DNA of 64,000 nt. Source: Ignavibacteria bacterium. GTDB lineage: Bacteria; Bacteroidota; Ignavibacteria; Tepidaquicellales; Tepidaquicellaceae. The position numbers and the translations under genes were made by a program. Location: contig JADJAH010000003.1 in NCBI GenBank assembly GCA_016704345.1, positions 124,001 to 188,000 of the forward strand, given 5' to 3'. Positions 18,772-28,026 of this stretch are shown in pieces (position 1 is the first letter of the stretch; each line of letters opens with the position of its first letter). Under the pieces are notes generated by a model. It saw only the letters and a program-made list of their open reading frames with translations, did not search any database and was not told the DNA's origin.

Positions 18772-19203
18772 CTCTTTTGCCACGAATGCACGAATTAAAT
18801 TTTTTGAGAGAGCAATTAATCAAGTTTCAGAATTGAAGCAGTCACCCTCTGCCTTGGGCAGGGTGAGGGTGAAAATTGAAACAATCCTTACCGGTGACAA
18901 TTTTGTTGATGGAACCGACTTTGCGATTGCCGACAACAATGCGGCGAATTTTGTCAGTGCAATCACACCGTGAGGAGAAATTGAAAATTAGAAATTAGAT
19001 ATTAAAGACAGCTTCATCTATTTCAGTTTGATCAGCCTACAGTGAAAGCTGCGGGCTGAACAAAGTAAGACACTAGTGCGATTGGAAACGAGGACAGACA
19101 ATATTTTTAATTACTAATTCTTAATTCTTAATTGATCTCTTTCGCCCACTCCAGATTCTCCGCACTCTTCGGGACTCCGGCGGAAGGCAATGTATACTCT
19201 ATT
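18772..19203. repeat. Spacer with second orphan gene tail and repeats
   Basis: The gap holds the CACGAATGCACGAATTAA repeat (18780-18820), a REP-like palindrome (18844-18864), the orphan tail at 18887-18973, heptamers after it, a 50-base copy of the hairpin repeat at 19008-19058, and a CTCTTCGGGACTCCGGCGG repeat near 19168. The order matches that of the 14290-14535 spacer, so both derive from one ancestral unit. Confidence 0.75.
18887..18973 (+). pseudogene. Orphan dockerin-like 3' tail, frame intact
   Basis: The stretch encodes LTGDNFVDGTDFAIADNN and then AANFVSAITP and a stop, the last 28 residues of the module, only 115 bases after the complete gene ends with the same residues. There is no start of its own. 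The DNA is close to the gene's own tail, as left by an unequal crossover or gene-end exchange. Confidence 0.8.
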
Positions 19204-19998
19204 CTAATTCGTTAGTCTCTTTAGGAGAAACTCTTCATACTCTCCGATCACTTCGAATCCACACCGCTCATAGCATGTGATAGCTGAAAGATTTTCCGAA
19301 TGCACATTCAAACCTATAACATCAACAGTCTTCAACAGATCCTTGCATAGTGTGCTTACAAGTTTCCTGCAAATTCCCTTTCCTCTCTGCTCGCCGGCAA
19401 CAACAATGTTTCCGAGCGCTGCAACCTTCATAACAGGTGAGTACACATGAATTCCTGCAACACCAATAAGCTCTTTATTCTCGAAGTAGCCAAAATATTT
19501 GCCTGTCTCAAGCATGCGCTTATCAAAGTAATTTCCCGGATAATGTTTTTCATAAAGCTTAAGCAGACTTTGTTCGTCTTCAACACCAAGACGATGAATC
19601 TTTTCTTCTGTATCAACAAGCAATTTGTCAGGCTCCTTAAGCAACATTTTGAGATGTGTCCCGAAATCTTCTTCCGCACTGAAACTCTTCAGTTTCTTCA
19701 TTAACCCGCAGCCTAAGTGAGCGTAAAACTCCTGCGGCAATTGCGAAGCAAAATGCTCCAGCAGCTCAACGGCATTCATTACATCTCCGTCAGGAAATGC
19801 AAGCAGAGTGATTGCAACATCTCCTTCATAAAGCAATGCAAGCTCTTCAATTTCATGAGCATGGCTCATTGCAAACCATTTCGTCCTTGGAAAAAAGAAG
19901 GGATCGAGATCACCTATTAGATAAATCTTATTAGCGGGATCTCTCAATAGAAACTTACCGATCTTATCACGGTTACTGATCAATTCATATTCTGCCAT
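19204..19998 (-). CDS. GNAT-family N-acetyltransferase
   Basis: The 264 residues end in a clear GNAT fold: acetyl-CoA loop NIVVAGEQRGKGICRKLVSTL at about residues 195-215, then GLNVHSENLSAITCYERCGF, the motif-B helix and turn common to GCN5-type enzymes. The N-terminal 130 residues form a second, divergent half (DPANKIYLIGDLDPFFFP), as in two-domain GNAT proteins. It likely transfers an acetyl group to an amine; the substrate is unknown. It is transcribed toward the repeat-rich spacer and starts divergently from the aminopeptidase gene. Confidence 0.85.
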   Translation of the reverse strand: MAEYELISNRDKIGKFLLRDPANKIYLIGDLDPFFFPRTKWFAMSHAHEIEELALLYEGDVAITLLAFPDGDVMNAVELLEHFASQLPQEFYAHLGCGLMKKLKSFSAEEDFGTHLKMLLKEPDKLLVDTEEKIHRLGVEDEQSLLKLYEKHYPGNYFDKRMLETGKYFGYFENKELIGVAGIHVYSPVMKVAALGNIVVAGEQRGKGICRKLVSTLCKDLLKTVDVIGLNVHSENLSAITCYERCGFEVIGEYEEFLLKRLTN

Positions 19999-20071
19999 GG
20001 AAATATGCTTCTGAAATTCTTGTTTGAAATATCTGTGAGAAAACTTTTTGAAATTTACAGACCAAAGGAAA

Positions 20072-20142
20072 CTCGCCCGTGTCAGAAACTCCTGTACTCT
20101 TCAGGCCTGCCCGACGCAGGCGGGGACTCTGACACAGGCAAA
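20072..20142. repeat. Hairpin-forming GC-rich repeat
   Basis: TGTCAGA near 20080 pairs with TCTGACA near 20130, and GCCTGC with GCAGGC inside. Similar CCCGTGTCAGA text occurs at about 41482. It lies between the divergent GNAT and aminopeptidase genes. Confidence 0.55.
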
Positions 20143-20290
20143 GTCTTTGAACTAATTTTTTTAAAATTGTCAGGTTTGTTATATCCTGTTGCAACAAGAT
20201 GTTTCAAGCATCTGCTACAAATGCTTATCTTAAAAAAAGCAAATTAGTTAACTTCCATTGATTTAAAAACTTAATCTTCATAATCCTAAG

Positions 20291-21526
20291 ATGAATAACG
20301 AACAGATTCAGAAGTATTACGACCTTATCCTTTCAGTGGGAGTTAATATTTACAAGGGCCAATGCGTGACGATCAATTCGGGCATTAAGAACGAGGAATT
20401 CGTTTACGGACTCGCTGATGCGGCTTATGCCAAGGGTGCAAAATATGTTGACATTATTTTCAACTCTCACCGTTTGACCAAGTCCAGAATAGAGAAATCA
20501 GTTGACGAGGAATTCCTTGGCTACATCCCAAACTTTCCCATAGCAAGAAGCTACGAGCAGATCGCTAATGACTGGGCTTATATCAGAATTGATAATCTTG
20601 AAGAGTACGATATGATGAAGAATATTGATGAACACCGATACGGATTCATGATAAAGAAAGAACAGGAAATGATGAAGTCGATGTCAAGAGCAGTTTCCAG
20701 CGCCAAAGTTCCCTGGTGTATAGTTGCAGTGCCCGGACCTAACTGGGCAGCCAGAGTACTCAACAAAGAGTCTTCCGAAAGCACTACCAACGAACTGTCC
20801 GAAAAACTTGTGAAGGTTCTGCGCCTTGACAATGACGACCCGACTGCCGTGTGGACTTCGTTTGGCGAAAAGCTTCTCGAGCGCGCTGCTAAACTTACAT
20901 CAATGCATCTGCATAAGCTTCACTTTGACGGACCGGGAACAGACCTTGAGATCGTTCTGAACGAAAACTCTCTTTGGAAAGGCGGATTTACTAAAGCGGA
21001 GAATGGACGCCGGTTCATTCCAAATATCCCGACGGAAGAAGTTTTCACCGCACCAAATTTTAAACTGACAAACGGCAGAGTGGCAGTTACAAAGCCTGTG
21101 AAGGTTATGGAGAATCTCCTCACGGGAATTTGGTTTGAGTTCAAAGACGGGAAGGTGATCAACAGCGGAGCAGATAACAATGCAAGTCTGCTGGAAAAAT
21201 TTCTTGATACGGATAGCGGCTCAAGAATGTTGGGTGAAGTTGCGCTGGTTGATACAGATTCGGAAGTTCATAAGAGCGGACTCATATTCAACAGCATTCT
21301 GTATGATGAAAACGCAGCATGTCACATTGCGCTCGGCAGAGGCATTACAATGTGTTTTACAAATGCAGATGAACTCCTGACGCCGGAGACGATGCTGGCT
21401 AATGGGTGTAACGATTCGCTTGTTCATACAGATTTTATGATCGGATCGCCGGAAATTAGCGTGATGGGATTTGATAAGGACGGAAAAGAATATCCTGTCA
21501 TCGTCAAAGGAAAGTTCGCGATCTGA
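20291..21526 (+). CDS. M29-family metallo-aminopeptidase (AmpS/AmpT-like)
   Basis: The 411-residue length and motifs fit thermophilic-type M29 aminopeptidases, which remove N-terminal residues using two metal ions. Visible are GPGTDLEIVL, the metal/catalytic segment NIPTEEVFTAPN, the glycine-rich GSRMLGEVALVD, the CHIALG segment and the C-terminal VHTDFMIGSPEI. The N-terminal domain (YYDLILSVGVNIYKGQCVTI) matches the family's usual opening. It is probably a cytoplasmic peptide-recycling enzyme. It stands alone, with repeat DNA downstream. Confidence 0.9.
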   Translation: MNNEQIQKYYDLILSVGVNIYKGQCVTINSGIKNEEFVYGLADAAYAKGAKYVDIIFNSHRLTKSRIEKSVDEEFLGYIPNFPIARSYEQIANDWAYIRIDNLEEYDMMKNIDEHRYGFMIKKEQEMMKSMSRAVSSAKVPWCIVAVPGPNWAARVLNKESSESTTNELSEKLVKVLRLDNDDPTAVWTSFGEKLLERAAKLTSMHLHKLHFDGPGTDLEIVLNENSLWKGGFTKAENGRRFIPNIPTEEVFTAPNFKLTNGRVAVTKPVKVMENLLTGIWFEFKDGKVINSGADNNASLLEKFLDTDSGSRMLGEVALVDTDSEVHKSGLIFNSILYDENAACHIALGRGITMCFTNADELLTPETMLANGCNDSLVHTDFMIGSPEISVMGFDKDGKEYPVIVKGKFAI

Positions 21527-22174
21527 CTATTCAATGCTGAGCTTAAGCGCAGAGGTCCGCAGTTAAGAGACTAAGTTGTCTGCCGGATAGATGGCACGAA
21601 TATGCATTATAAGTGCTTCTGCAATCAGAAGCACTTTCATCAATGCAAAAAACTGTATTACGATTCATGATAACGTTTCCTTTAGTGTGTAAATTTTAAA
21701 ATCGGTGTTGACCGAATTATCCAGTTCCAAAATAAGGAACTGATAATTTGTGTGTCGTTTTCTTACACAGAGCTCCACGGAGAATACAAGAAGGAAACAA
21801 CTGTTTGACCTTTCAGATTAAGATAGGCACTTCATTTCGAAAGCATGTGGAAATCAAATCCCCTGATCTAAATATATTTAACACATTCACTTTTCAATTT
21901 CACTGGAACTCCGTGACATCTCTGTGTATCTCCGTGCAATTAAGTAAATATAGCCAAGTAACTTTGCAGAATTTTTTTAATACCGAAGTTTCTCTGCCTT
22001 AGAGGAATACCTATCATTTCTGAATCGTGTGGAAATCAATGCTCCTGTATCTGAAAATATATAAGGCATTCATTTAAAATGAACTCAGTGGAACTCCGTG
22101 ACTCCTCTGTGTAAATCCGTGCAATTAAGTAAATATAACCAAGTAAGTATGCAGACTTTTTTTTAATACCCAAT
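21527..22174. repeat. Spacer with two copies of a ~200-base CTCCGTG repeat
   Basis: Copy 1 (about 21765-21983) and copy 2 (about 22013-22170) share GTGGAAATCAA, GGAACTCCGTGAC, CTCTGTGTA and CCGTGCAATTAAGTAAATAT. A third copy lies inverted at 42795-43010. No protein-coding region is convincing here. Confidence 0.75.
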
Positions 22175-23632
22175 TTACACACTTTTCGAAACGCTACTCG
22201 ATTCATCAAGCTCTTGCGCTTTGCGAAGCAGCCAGTTGAGAGATGTTATCCCATCTGTCTTTTCAACATACATCCTGAATTTTTCAGCAGCACTTTTGTC
22301 ACCCTCTCTTGCGCTAACTAAAAGCGTGAAAGCTCTTGTGAACTTTTCATATTTCTTTCGAATAACTTCCTGCAACCGCTTCTCATTCTTCAGAAGATGT
22401 TTAAACGCATCAAGCGCTGATAGGGAACTTTCCAAATAACCCAGCTCGTAATATGAAATTACGGTAAGCATCTTCACATAAATTTTCATGTGCGGATCCG
22501 GAATCTTCTTAATGTTGCCGAGATGGTTTATCGTAGCTTCAAAATTATTCGATCTGAAACTCAGATCTGCTAGGCATCTGTTTCTCATATCTTCTCTGAT
22601 ATCCTCTTCAAGAAGAACGTAGTGCTGATTGACAAACTCAAATGCCCACTCATACTCTTTCAGTGTAGCCGCGATGTTGTATATGGTATTGAAGTTTACA
22701 GCATAAATTTTATTCTTTCCCTCGGGATGACAAATTCCTTTTTCTATGATCAACTTGTTCAGTTCAAAAAGCTCTCTTTGTGCAGACATATCGCCTTCAT
22801 GAAATCTGAAGGCAAGGTTGTTGGCGAGGTTTACCCACAAGTAATAAAGAAATCTCGGATCGCTGTCATTACTCATATCTGTCAGGGTCTTCATCGCTTT
22901 TGTGAAGAACTCGCTTTTGTTTTCCTTCTCAGACATCAACAGATAATAATAAGCGCTTATCTTCTCGTGCTTAAGAAACTTATCATAGTTTTCTACAAGC
23001 TCGAGCGCTTCATTGAGTAAAGGAGTTTCAATACTAACCTTATGGATCTTATTTACTTCGTTAATCATCGAATAGTGTTCAAACAATTCCGATAAGAATG
23101 ATACAAGTAATAATTCTGTTGCAAAGTCAAATTCCTTCTGCGGCTCCGCCTTTTGTCTGTCAGAAAGTAATGAATAAAAAATCTGCGCTTTAGTCTTCTC
23201 AATTTCAAATTCGTCAAACAAATTGTTGGTGAGAATATCTTTTTTCTCTTTGGTAATTCTTTCAGAATATTTTGAGATGAGTTTAGGATTGTCCTTTGAG
23301 CATAGAAATTTCAACAGTTCAGACCTGTGCAGTGAATGATTCTTTTTGATCCTTGACTGTGATGCAAAATCTTCCGCAAGTTTTGTAAGATCATGTATCA
23401 GATTCTTCATTACTCCATAATTGTATGGCTTCGCCGGATATAAGGATTTCCAGAGTATTTCTCTTCCAAGAGATTCATCGTTGAAGTCAGGGTAAAATAC
23501 TGTTATGGATTTGAAGAATTTCGTTATGGAGGATTTCTTGTTGAAGAAAGGAGAATCTACATAATCTGCAAAACTTTTCATCTCTTCTTTGGTGAACAAT
23601 TTCAAAAATTCTGTCAGAGATGAGTTAAGCAT
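22175..23632 (-). CDS. Uncharacterised alpha-helical (TPR-like) protein
   Basis: I do not recognise a named family for this 485-residue protein. It has no signal peptide or membrane segment and is predicted by eye to be nearly all helical, with helix pairs in the C-terminal half (EYEWAFEFVNQHYVLL, NFEATINHLGNI, YLESSLSALDAFKHLL) spaced like tetratricopeptide repeats. The N-terminal part starts LTEFLKLFTKEEMKSFADYV and FFNKKSSITKFF, which reads as a folded domain of its own. A scaffold role is possible but not shown. It is a single gene, not clearly in an operon. Confidence 0.7.
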   Translation of the reverse strand: MLNSSLTEFLKLFTKEEMKSFADYVDSPFFNKKSSITKFFKSITVFYPDFNDESLGREILWKSLYPAKPYNYGVMKNLIHDLTKLAEDFASQSRIKKNHSLHRSELLKFLCSKDNPKLISKYSERITKEKKDILTNNLFDEFEIEKTKAQIFYSLLSDRQKAEPQKEFDFATELLLVSFLSELFEHYSMINEVNKIHKVSIETPLLNEALELVENYDKFLKHEKISAYYYLLMSEKENKSEFFTKAMKTLTDMSNDSDPRFLYYLWVNLANNLAFRFHEGDMSAQRELFELNKLIIEKGICHPEGKNKIYAVNFNTIYNIAATLKEYEWAFEFVNQHYVLLEEDIREDMRNRCLADLSFRSNNFEATINHLGNIKKIPDPHMKIYVKMLTVISYYELGYLESSLSALDAFKHLLKNEKRLQEVIRKKYEKFTRAFTLLVSAREGDKSAAEKFRMYVEKTDGITSLNWLLRKAQELDESSSVSKSV

Positions 23633-23750
23633 TAAGCAGAATTAATTGTTTGTGCAAACAGATTTCTCAGAGCTGTGTGACCCTTGAGCCGTAGAATACA
23701 TTGTCCTTTGCTTTGACTCCGAGGTTGTTTCAAAACAAAACCACGCTGTC

Positions 23751-23775
23751 ATTCCCGCGTGTTCCTGGCGGGAAT
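23751..23775. repeat. REP-like hairpin
   Basis: ATTCCCGC pairs with GCGGGAAT around a 9-base loop. It lies in the 259-base gap between two minus-strand genes, next to CCCGACAGAAACACTCGGGGACG at about 23808-23830, another short repeat type. Confidence 0.6.
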
Positions 23776-23891
23776 CCACGCTGAAAATTGACAATTGATA
23801 ATGGGTCCCCGACAGAAACACTCGGGGACGACAGGTTTTGAGACAGCCGCGACTGAGCGAGGGATATATTGAAACTCTTCTCTGATAAATC

Positions 23892-24650
23892 CTATTTTCC
23901 TTTGATTGCGCATCCTTTGAATTTTTTTCCTCCGGTTATTTCGGCAGTAACAGAATATTCATATTCTGTGTCAGACATTGTATCACTGCATTTTTCCTTC
24001 TTGATCTTGATGTCGATCGCATACTTACGGATGGTGTTGAATGAACTGTATATGATCGCACCGCTGTCTGATTTCGGTTCGTTCCAGAAGAAAGAGTAAT
24101 TCTTATTCCCGGCAAGATCCTGAAGATCAATGATTCCTTCTTTCCTGGATATTTGCAGGGTCCAGTTAGGCTCATTTCCAAAAACCCAGAAATCATAGGG
24201 AACACAGGTGTTGTTGAAATTTTTCTTATCTACCTGAATGACTTCAGTTACTTTGATCGTCTTCGGATACTTGTCCTTGAACTTCTGTTCAACCGTGGGA
24301 ACAAGGATGCCTTTCACCTTTGCCACTATCGAACCGTAAACATTTGATGAAGGAAAAACTTTCTCGAATTGTGACTTCAGTTTACCCGATGCATCAATGA
24401 CAATATACACTGAATCAGGATGCCTGCAATCTCTGAAGGTACTCCCGCTGATCTCATAATTATATAGCCCTTCAAATTCCGTTCTTACAACTGTATCTTT
24501 TGTGCGCGCGTTTGCGGAATCTCTTGCGGCTTTTAAGCTATCTCTGTTTACTTTCGCACCTTCATCAACTTCCCAACATCCGCTAAGAGCAATAACGAAT
24601 GAAAGCGAAGAACAAATTAGAAACAGCAGTGCACTGATTCTTGATGTCAT
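23892..24650 (-). CDS. Lipoprotein with COG3650-like C-terminal region
   Basis: The frame opens at 24689, but the internal Met at 24650 is the better start: it places a lipoprotein signal (LLFLICSSLSFVIALSGC, lipobox Leu-Ser-Gly-Cys) right at the N-terminus and avoids overlap with the DinB gene ending at 24673. The mature part has a charged linker (RDSLKAARDSANARTKD), a small domain with FRDCRHPDSVYIVIDASGKL, then FWVFGNEPNWTLQISRKEGIIDL, which resembles the COG3650 pattern (GNEP, aromatic-x-L). Function is unknown. It is expected to sit in the outer or inner membrane facing the periplasm. Confidence 0.7.
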   Translation of the reverse strand: MTSRISALLFLICSSLSFVIALSGCWEVDEGAKVNRDSLKAARDSANARTKDTVVRTEFEGLYNYEISGSTFRDCRHPDSVYIVIDASGKLKSQFEKVFPSSNVYGSIVAKVKGILVPTVEQKFKDKYPKTIKVTEVIQVDKKNFNNTCVPYDFWVFGNEPNWTLQISRKEGIIDLQDLAGNKNYSFFWNEPKSDSGAIIYSSFNTIRKYAIDIKIKKEKCSDTMSDTEYEYSVTAEITGGKKFKGCAIKGK

Positions 24651-24672
24651 ATTTTGTTCGGCTGAATTTGTT

Positions 24673-25182
24673 TTACCAATCTCCGGCATATCTCAGGTCA
24701 GCTCCGGTATTATTTTTTAGAGAAGAATATTTTAATGCAATGATCTGTCTGATATGGAGATAATCATGTGCAAGCCAGTTGAGCATGAAGTGCCTGACTG
24801 TTACAGTTCCGAATATCTTATGCTCCGTCTTCTTATCAAGATCTTCTTTCGTAAGTGTCGCGAGCCACTCAACAGACTTTTCTCTTTCAGCAAGAAAGTC
24901 TTTAAGTACGGTTTCAAAATCTTTGTCAGAATACTTGTGCGAGTTAACCCATCCCTGCGGATCAATGGGATCCATTTCTTTATCGGGATTTTCCATAATA
25001 TGTTTCATTCTTGCTCTGAAGTCGAGCCTCTCCTCGTCAAGAAGGTGGCAAGTGATCTCCAGCAAATTCCACTTTCCCCGCGCTGGTCTATATAACACTT
25101 CCGCTGAGTTAGTCAAATTCAACAAGCCTGCAAAGACTCTTCCGTTGTTTGTGAATTCGTTGATGACATTTTCCGTCTTCAT
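24673..25182 (-). CDS. DinB-family (YfiT-like) putative metal-dependent protein
   Basis: The 169-residue four-helix protein has the expected metal-binding histidine triad: His46 (in ITCHLLDEE), His139 and His143 (in LAHDYLHIRQI). DinB/YfiT proteins are small metalloenzymes, some of them thiol-dependent transferases, and often of unknown substrate. It starts 15 bases downstream of the TauE/SafE gene end and may be co-transcribed with it and with the lipoprotein gene. Confidence 0.88.
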   Translation of the reverse strand: MKTENVINEFTNNGRVFAGLLNLTNSAEVLYRPARGKWNLLEITCHLLDEERLDFRARMKHIMENPDKEMDPIDPQGWVNSHKYSDKDFETVLKDFLAEREKSVEWLATLTKEDLDKKTEHKIFGTVTVRHFMLNWLAHDYLHIRQIIALKYSSLKNNTGADLRYAGDW

Positions 25183-25197
25183 GATACCTGCATGAAT

Positions 25198-26067
25198 TTA
25201 CATCAAAGCTTTGATAATTGTTATAGCAGAAATTGTTATGATAGTTATTCCTACCAATGTCATCAGGATCTTCGGCTTGATCTTACCTGCAAGCAGTGCA
25301 CCTATGGGAGATGCGATCACGCCACCAATTATCAACCCAAGTACGATCTGCCAGTTTTGAACACCGAGAAAGAATATGAAAATACCTGTGCTGACAAAAG
25401 ACACGAAGAACTCGGCAGTATTCACCGTCCCGATGGTTTGCTTGGGAGTGTTTCCCCTGTGTATCAGGTTGGTTGTGACGATCGGTCCCCATCCGCCGCC
25501 GCCGATTGCATCAAAGAATCCGCCGACAAGTCCGAGAAATGAGACCTTGCCTGTTCTTGTCTGCGGAACAATTTCTGCTTTGCTCAGACTCTTTCTCAAT
25601 ATCAGCACACCCATAAGCAACAAGTATCCCGATATTACCGGTTTGATTATTCCGCCGTCAAAAATATTTGAAATGAGAAATGCGCCCGCAGCCGAACCGA
25701 TCACACCGGGTATGGCGATCTTAAGAAGGAGTCGCCTGTTAACGTTTCTTAGCAGAAGATGTGAAAGCCCTGACACACCTGTCGTGAAAACTTCTGCGGT
25801 ATGAATGCTTGCCGATGCAAGCGCAGGAGGAATGCCGAATCCAAGCAGAAGACTGTTACAGCTCACTCCGTAAGCCATCCCAAGCGCGCCGTCAATAAGT
25901 TGTGCCGCAAAGCCGGCGGCAATGAAAATGAATATGTCATTGTTGAACGAGAGCGGGTTTCCTTCCGTAGAGAAAAAAATTATCTGTAATATGAAGAATA
26001 TTATGAGCGCTGACTTTAACAGTATCATCAGAATTCCAATGTGACGAAGAGATATCGTATTAAGCAT
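25198..26067 (-). CDS. TauE/SafE-family (TSUP) membrane permease
   Basis: The 289-residue protein has about eight hydrophobic segments and the TSUP duplications, each with a glycine-rich loop: FAAQLIDGALGMAYGV near the start and GLVGGFFDAIGGGGWGP in the second half. Members export or import small sulfur or organic anions such as sulfite and sulfoacetate across the inner membrane. The particular substrate cannot be told here; no sulfur genes lie beside it. It precedes the DinB gene by 15 bases. Confidence 0.88.
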   Translation of the reverse strand: MLNTISLRHIGILMILLKSALIIFFILQIIFFSTEGNPLSFNNDIFIFIAAGFAAQLIDGALGMAYGVSCNSLLLGFGIPPALASASIHTAEVFTTGVSGLSHLLLRNVNRRLLLKIAIPGVIGSAAGAFLISNIFDGGIIKPVISGYLLLMGVLILRKSLSKAEIVPQTRTGKVSFLGLVGGFFDAIGGGGWGPIVTTNLIHRGNTPKQTIGTVNTAEFFVSFVSTGIFIFFLGVQNWQIVLGLIIGGVIASPIGALLAGKIKPKILMTLVGITIITISAITIIKALM

Positions 26068-26375
26068 GTATAATCATTTTGATTGGTTTCTTCACTTTCA
26101 CGTCGCCTGCATTTTGCATGAACTTAGTTTATGTGATTTCTATGCGGGCGTGTTGTTTAATCCATTATCGATGAAGCAGGTATGTGTCAACTTAATAATT
26201 TCAGGAGTGTATAACAATAAAGTTAGAATGGTAATATGAGTTTCTATTGCAGCGTCAGGGCTTCCGTCCTGACGCAATTAATTTACTTGTGTCGGGACGA
26301 AAGTCCCGACACCACAAGAACTTTATTCAACAACAAATAAAATTGATTCATTGCCAATTCAGAGCCGCGTGACTT
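26068..26375. repeat. Spacer with twin-hairpin repeat
   Basis: The main content is the 69-base twin-hairpin repeat at 26253-26321. It makes two stem-loops: GCGTCAGG/CCTGACGC, and a 9-bp stem TGTCGGGAC/GTCCCGACA closed by GAAA. An identical copy is at 31275-31343. No gene is seen in the rest of the gap. Confidence 0.85.
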
Positions 26376-27047
26376 TCATTCTAGCCGGAAACTGCTTTTG
26401 CTCACCTTCCTGAAGTCAATTGCGGCGAGTTGCTTTTCTCCTTTTTTGGTAAGGTATGGTTTGAAGCATGACAAAGCGGCATCAATATAAACAGGTTTCA
26501 TTTTTGTATAACCTTGTTCTGAGTCATACAGTTCGAGATTTATTACCCAGGTTGTCAGTATGTTTGTAAATTGAAAAACAAAGGTGTTGAATCCCGAAGG
26601 TATAAGTATGTCTGGTTTCAAGGCGCCCTCATCAACCATCCTCTTCGCTCTGTTGAATATGTTCCTGACATTTTTCTTATAGTTTTCGCTAATGTGTCTA
26701 TGCAGTTCATGCTGAGATTGCGTTACCATTGCTACATAGGCAATACCACAGCGGTATTCGTACTGCACATCCATAACCGCGCTGATGCCTCTTGCAAAGT
26801 CGGAAAACTCTATGGCATCTGCCATCTTAACTTCTGCGGTAACATGCGCCAATTCTTCCTCATAAGCGCGGAGAATTGCCAGGAACAGAGAATCCTTTGT
26901 GGCAAAGTGATTGGTTATCCGGCTTTTTGTCAGACCCATTTCAGTAGCAATCTTTTCAAGGGTGATATTCAAACCCTTCTCATTAAAGATTTTCCTGGCG
27001 CTGTCGAGTATTGAGTGTTTTGTATTCTGCCCTTTATTAATAGCCAT
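26376..27047 (-). CDS. TetR/AcrR-family transcriptional regulator
   Basis: The 223 residues begin with a TetR-type DNA-binding domain at about residues 10-57 (ILDSARKIFNEKGLNITLEKIATEM, LTKSRITNHFATKDSL), followed by a ligand-binding helical domain without clear family signature. It is divergent from the SDR gene at 27201, with a 153-base intergenic region where it probably binds. It most likely represses the SDR/porin genes until a ligand appears. The operator is not obvious by eye. Confidence 0.88.
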   Translation of the reverse strand: MAINKGQNTKHSILDSARKIFNEKGLNITLEKIATEMGLTKSRITNHFATKDSLFLAILRAYEEELAHVTAEVKMADAIEFSDFARGISAVMDVQYEYRCGIAYVAMVTQSQHELHRHISENYKKNVRNIFNRAKRMVDEGALKPDILIPSGFNTFVFQFTNILTTWVINLELYDSEQGYTKMKPVYIDAALSCFKPYLTKKGEKQLAAIDFRKVSKSSFRLE

Positions 27048-27200
27048 GCATTACAAAAATAAGCAAAAAATGGTTTGCAAAGAAAAAAAAACTTTTTTAT
27101 TTTTAATGTGGGCGCAGATTTAATTACTTACGCGAGACAAAACTGGCGTTGATCTTCGTATTTTAAATCAGAATTTATCAAAAACCACAAACATAATATC

Positions 27201-27974
27201 ATGAACGGAGACAAACTTTTCAAGTTAGATGGCAAGACAGCCATTATTACCGGCGGCGGTAACGGAATCGGAAAAGCATGTTGTGAACTTCTTTCTGAAT
27301 ACGGAGCTTCCGTGGCAGTCAGCGACCTGAAACTTGCAGACGCTGAGGCTGTTGCACAGAAGATAATAGACTCAGGGGGCAAAGCTATTGCAGTGGAGTG
27401 CAATGTAACCAAGGACGATGATCTAGTAAAGCTTACGGAAGAGACTGTAGACAAGCTCGGAGGCATTCACATTCTTGTAAACAATGCCGGCGGTGGCGGG
27501 GGAGGAAGAGAAAATCCTTTCAAGATTACAGTTGACGATTTTGCATGGGTATTCAAGCTGAATGTATTCAGCGCCTGGAGGCTTTCACAACTATGTGTAC
27601 CGCACATGAAGAAAGATGGATATGGAAGCATCATAAATATCACATCCATGAGCAGTATTAACAAGAGTCCGAACATGAGCGCCTATGCCGCTTCAAAGGC
27701 AGCTATGAATCACATGACGAGCAATCTTGCAATGGATTTCGGACCGGAAGTAAGAGTGAATGCTGTTGGACCAGGAGCTACAAAGACCGCGGCCCTTGCT
27801 TCCGTGTTAACGCCTGAAATAGAAGCAAAGATGCTGGAGCACACACCTATAAAAAGACTTGGTGAGACTATCGACATAGCAGGTGCAGTACTCTATTTTG
27901 CCGCACCCGTTTCCGAATGGGTAAGCGGGCAGATTATGTTTGTTAACGGTGGAGGCGTTCAAACACTTGATTGA
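27201..27974 (+). CDS. SDR-family NAD(P)-dependent oxidoreductase
   Basis: The 257-residue short-chain dehydrogenase has the dinucleotide loop TGGGNGIG (residues 17-24), NNAG (94-97), and the catalytic tetrad Asn121, Ser149, Tyr162 and Lys166 (SAYAASK). Its overall form is like FabG or 7-alpha-hydroxysteroid dehydrogenase. A run of six glycines after NNA is unusual. Asp42 at the end of the second strand points to NAD rather than NADP. It interconverts an alcohol and a ketone on an unknown substrate. It is the first gene after the divergent TetR regulator and lies 52 bases before a second SDR. Confidence 0.9.
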   Translation: MNGDKLFKLDGKTAIITGGGNGIGKACCELLSEYGASVAVSDLKLADAEAVAQKIIDSGGKAIAVECNVTKDDDLVKLTEETVDKLGGIHILVNNAGGGGGGRENPFKITVDDFAWVFKLNVFSAWRLSQLCVPHMKKDGYGSIINITSMSSINKSPNMSAYAASKAAMNHMTSNLAMDFGPEVRVNAVGPGATKTAALASVLTPEIEAKMLEHTPIKRLGETIDIAGAVLYFAAPVSEWVSGQIMFVNGGGVQTLD

Positions 27975-28026
27975 ATTGCCCGCAAAGTGCGTGAACATTT
28001 CATAAAAATAAAACAAAACTCAAATC

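Noticed and set aside
18755..18973. 72-residue frame after the second FG-GAP gene
   Set aside because: Only its last 28 codons are meaningful (the orphan tail); the front is spacer repeat DNA with no start signal.
26068..26200. Riboswitch before the TauE/SafE gene
   Set aside because: No conserved core (SAM, TPP or cobalamin type) can be read, and only weak stems are present.
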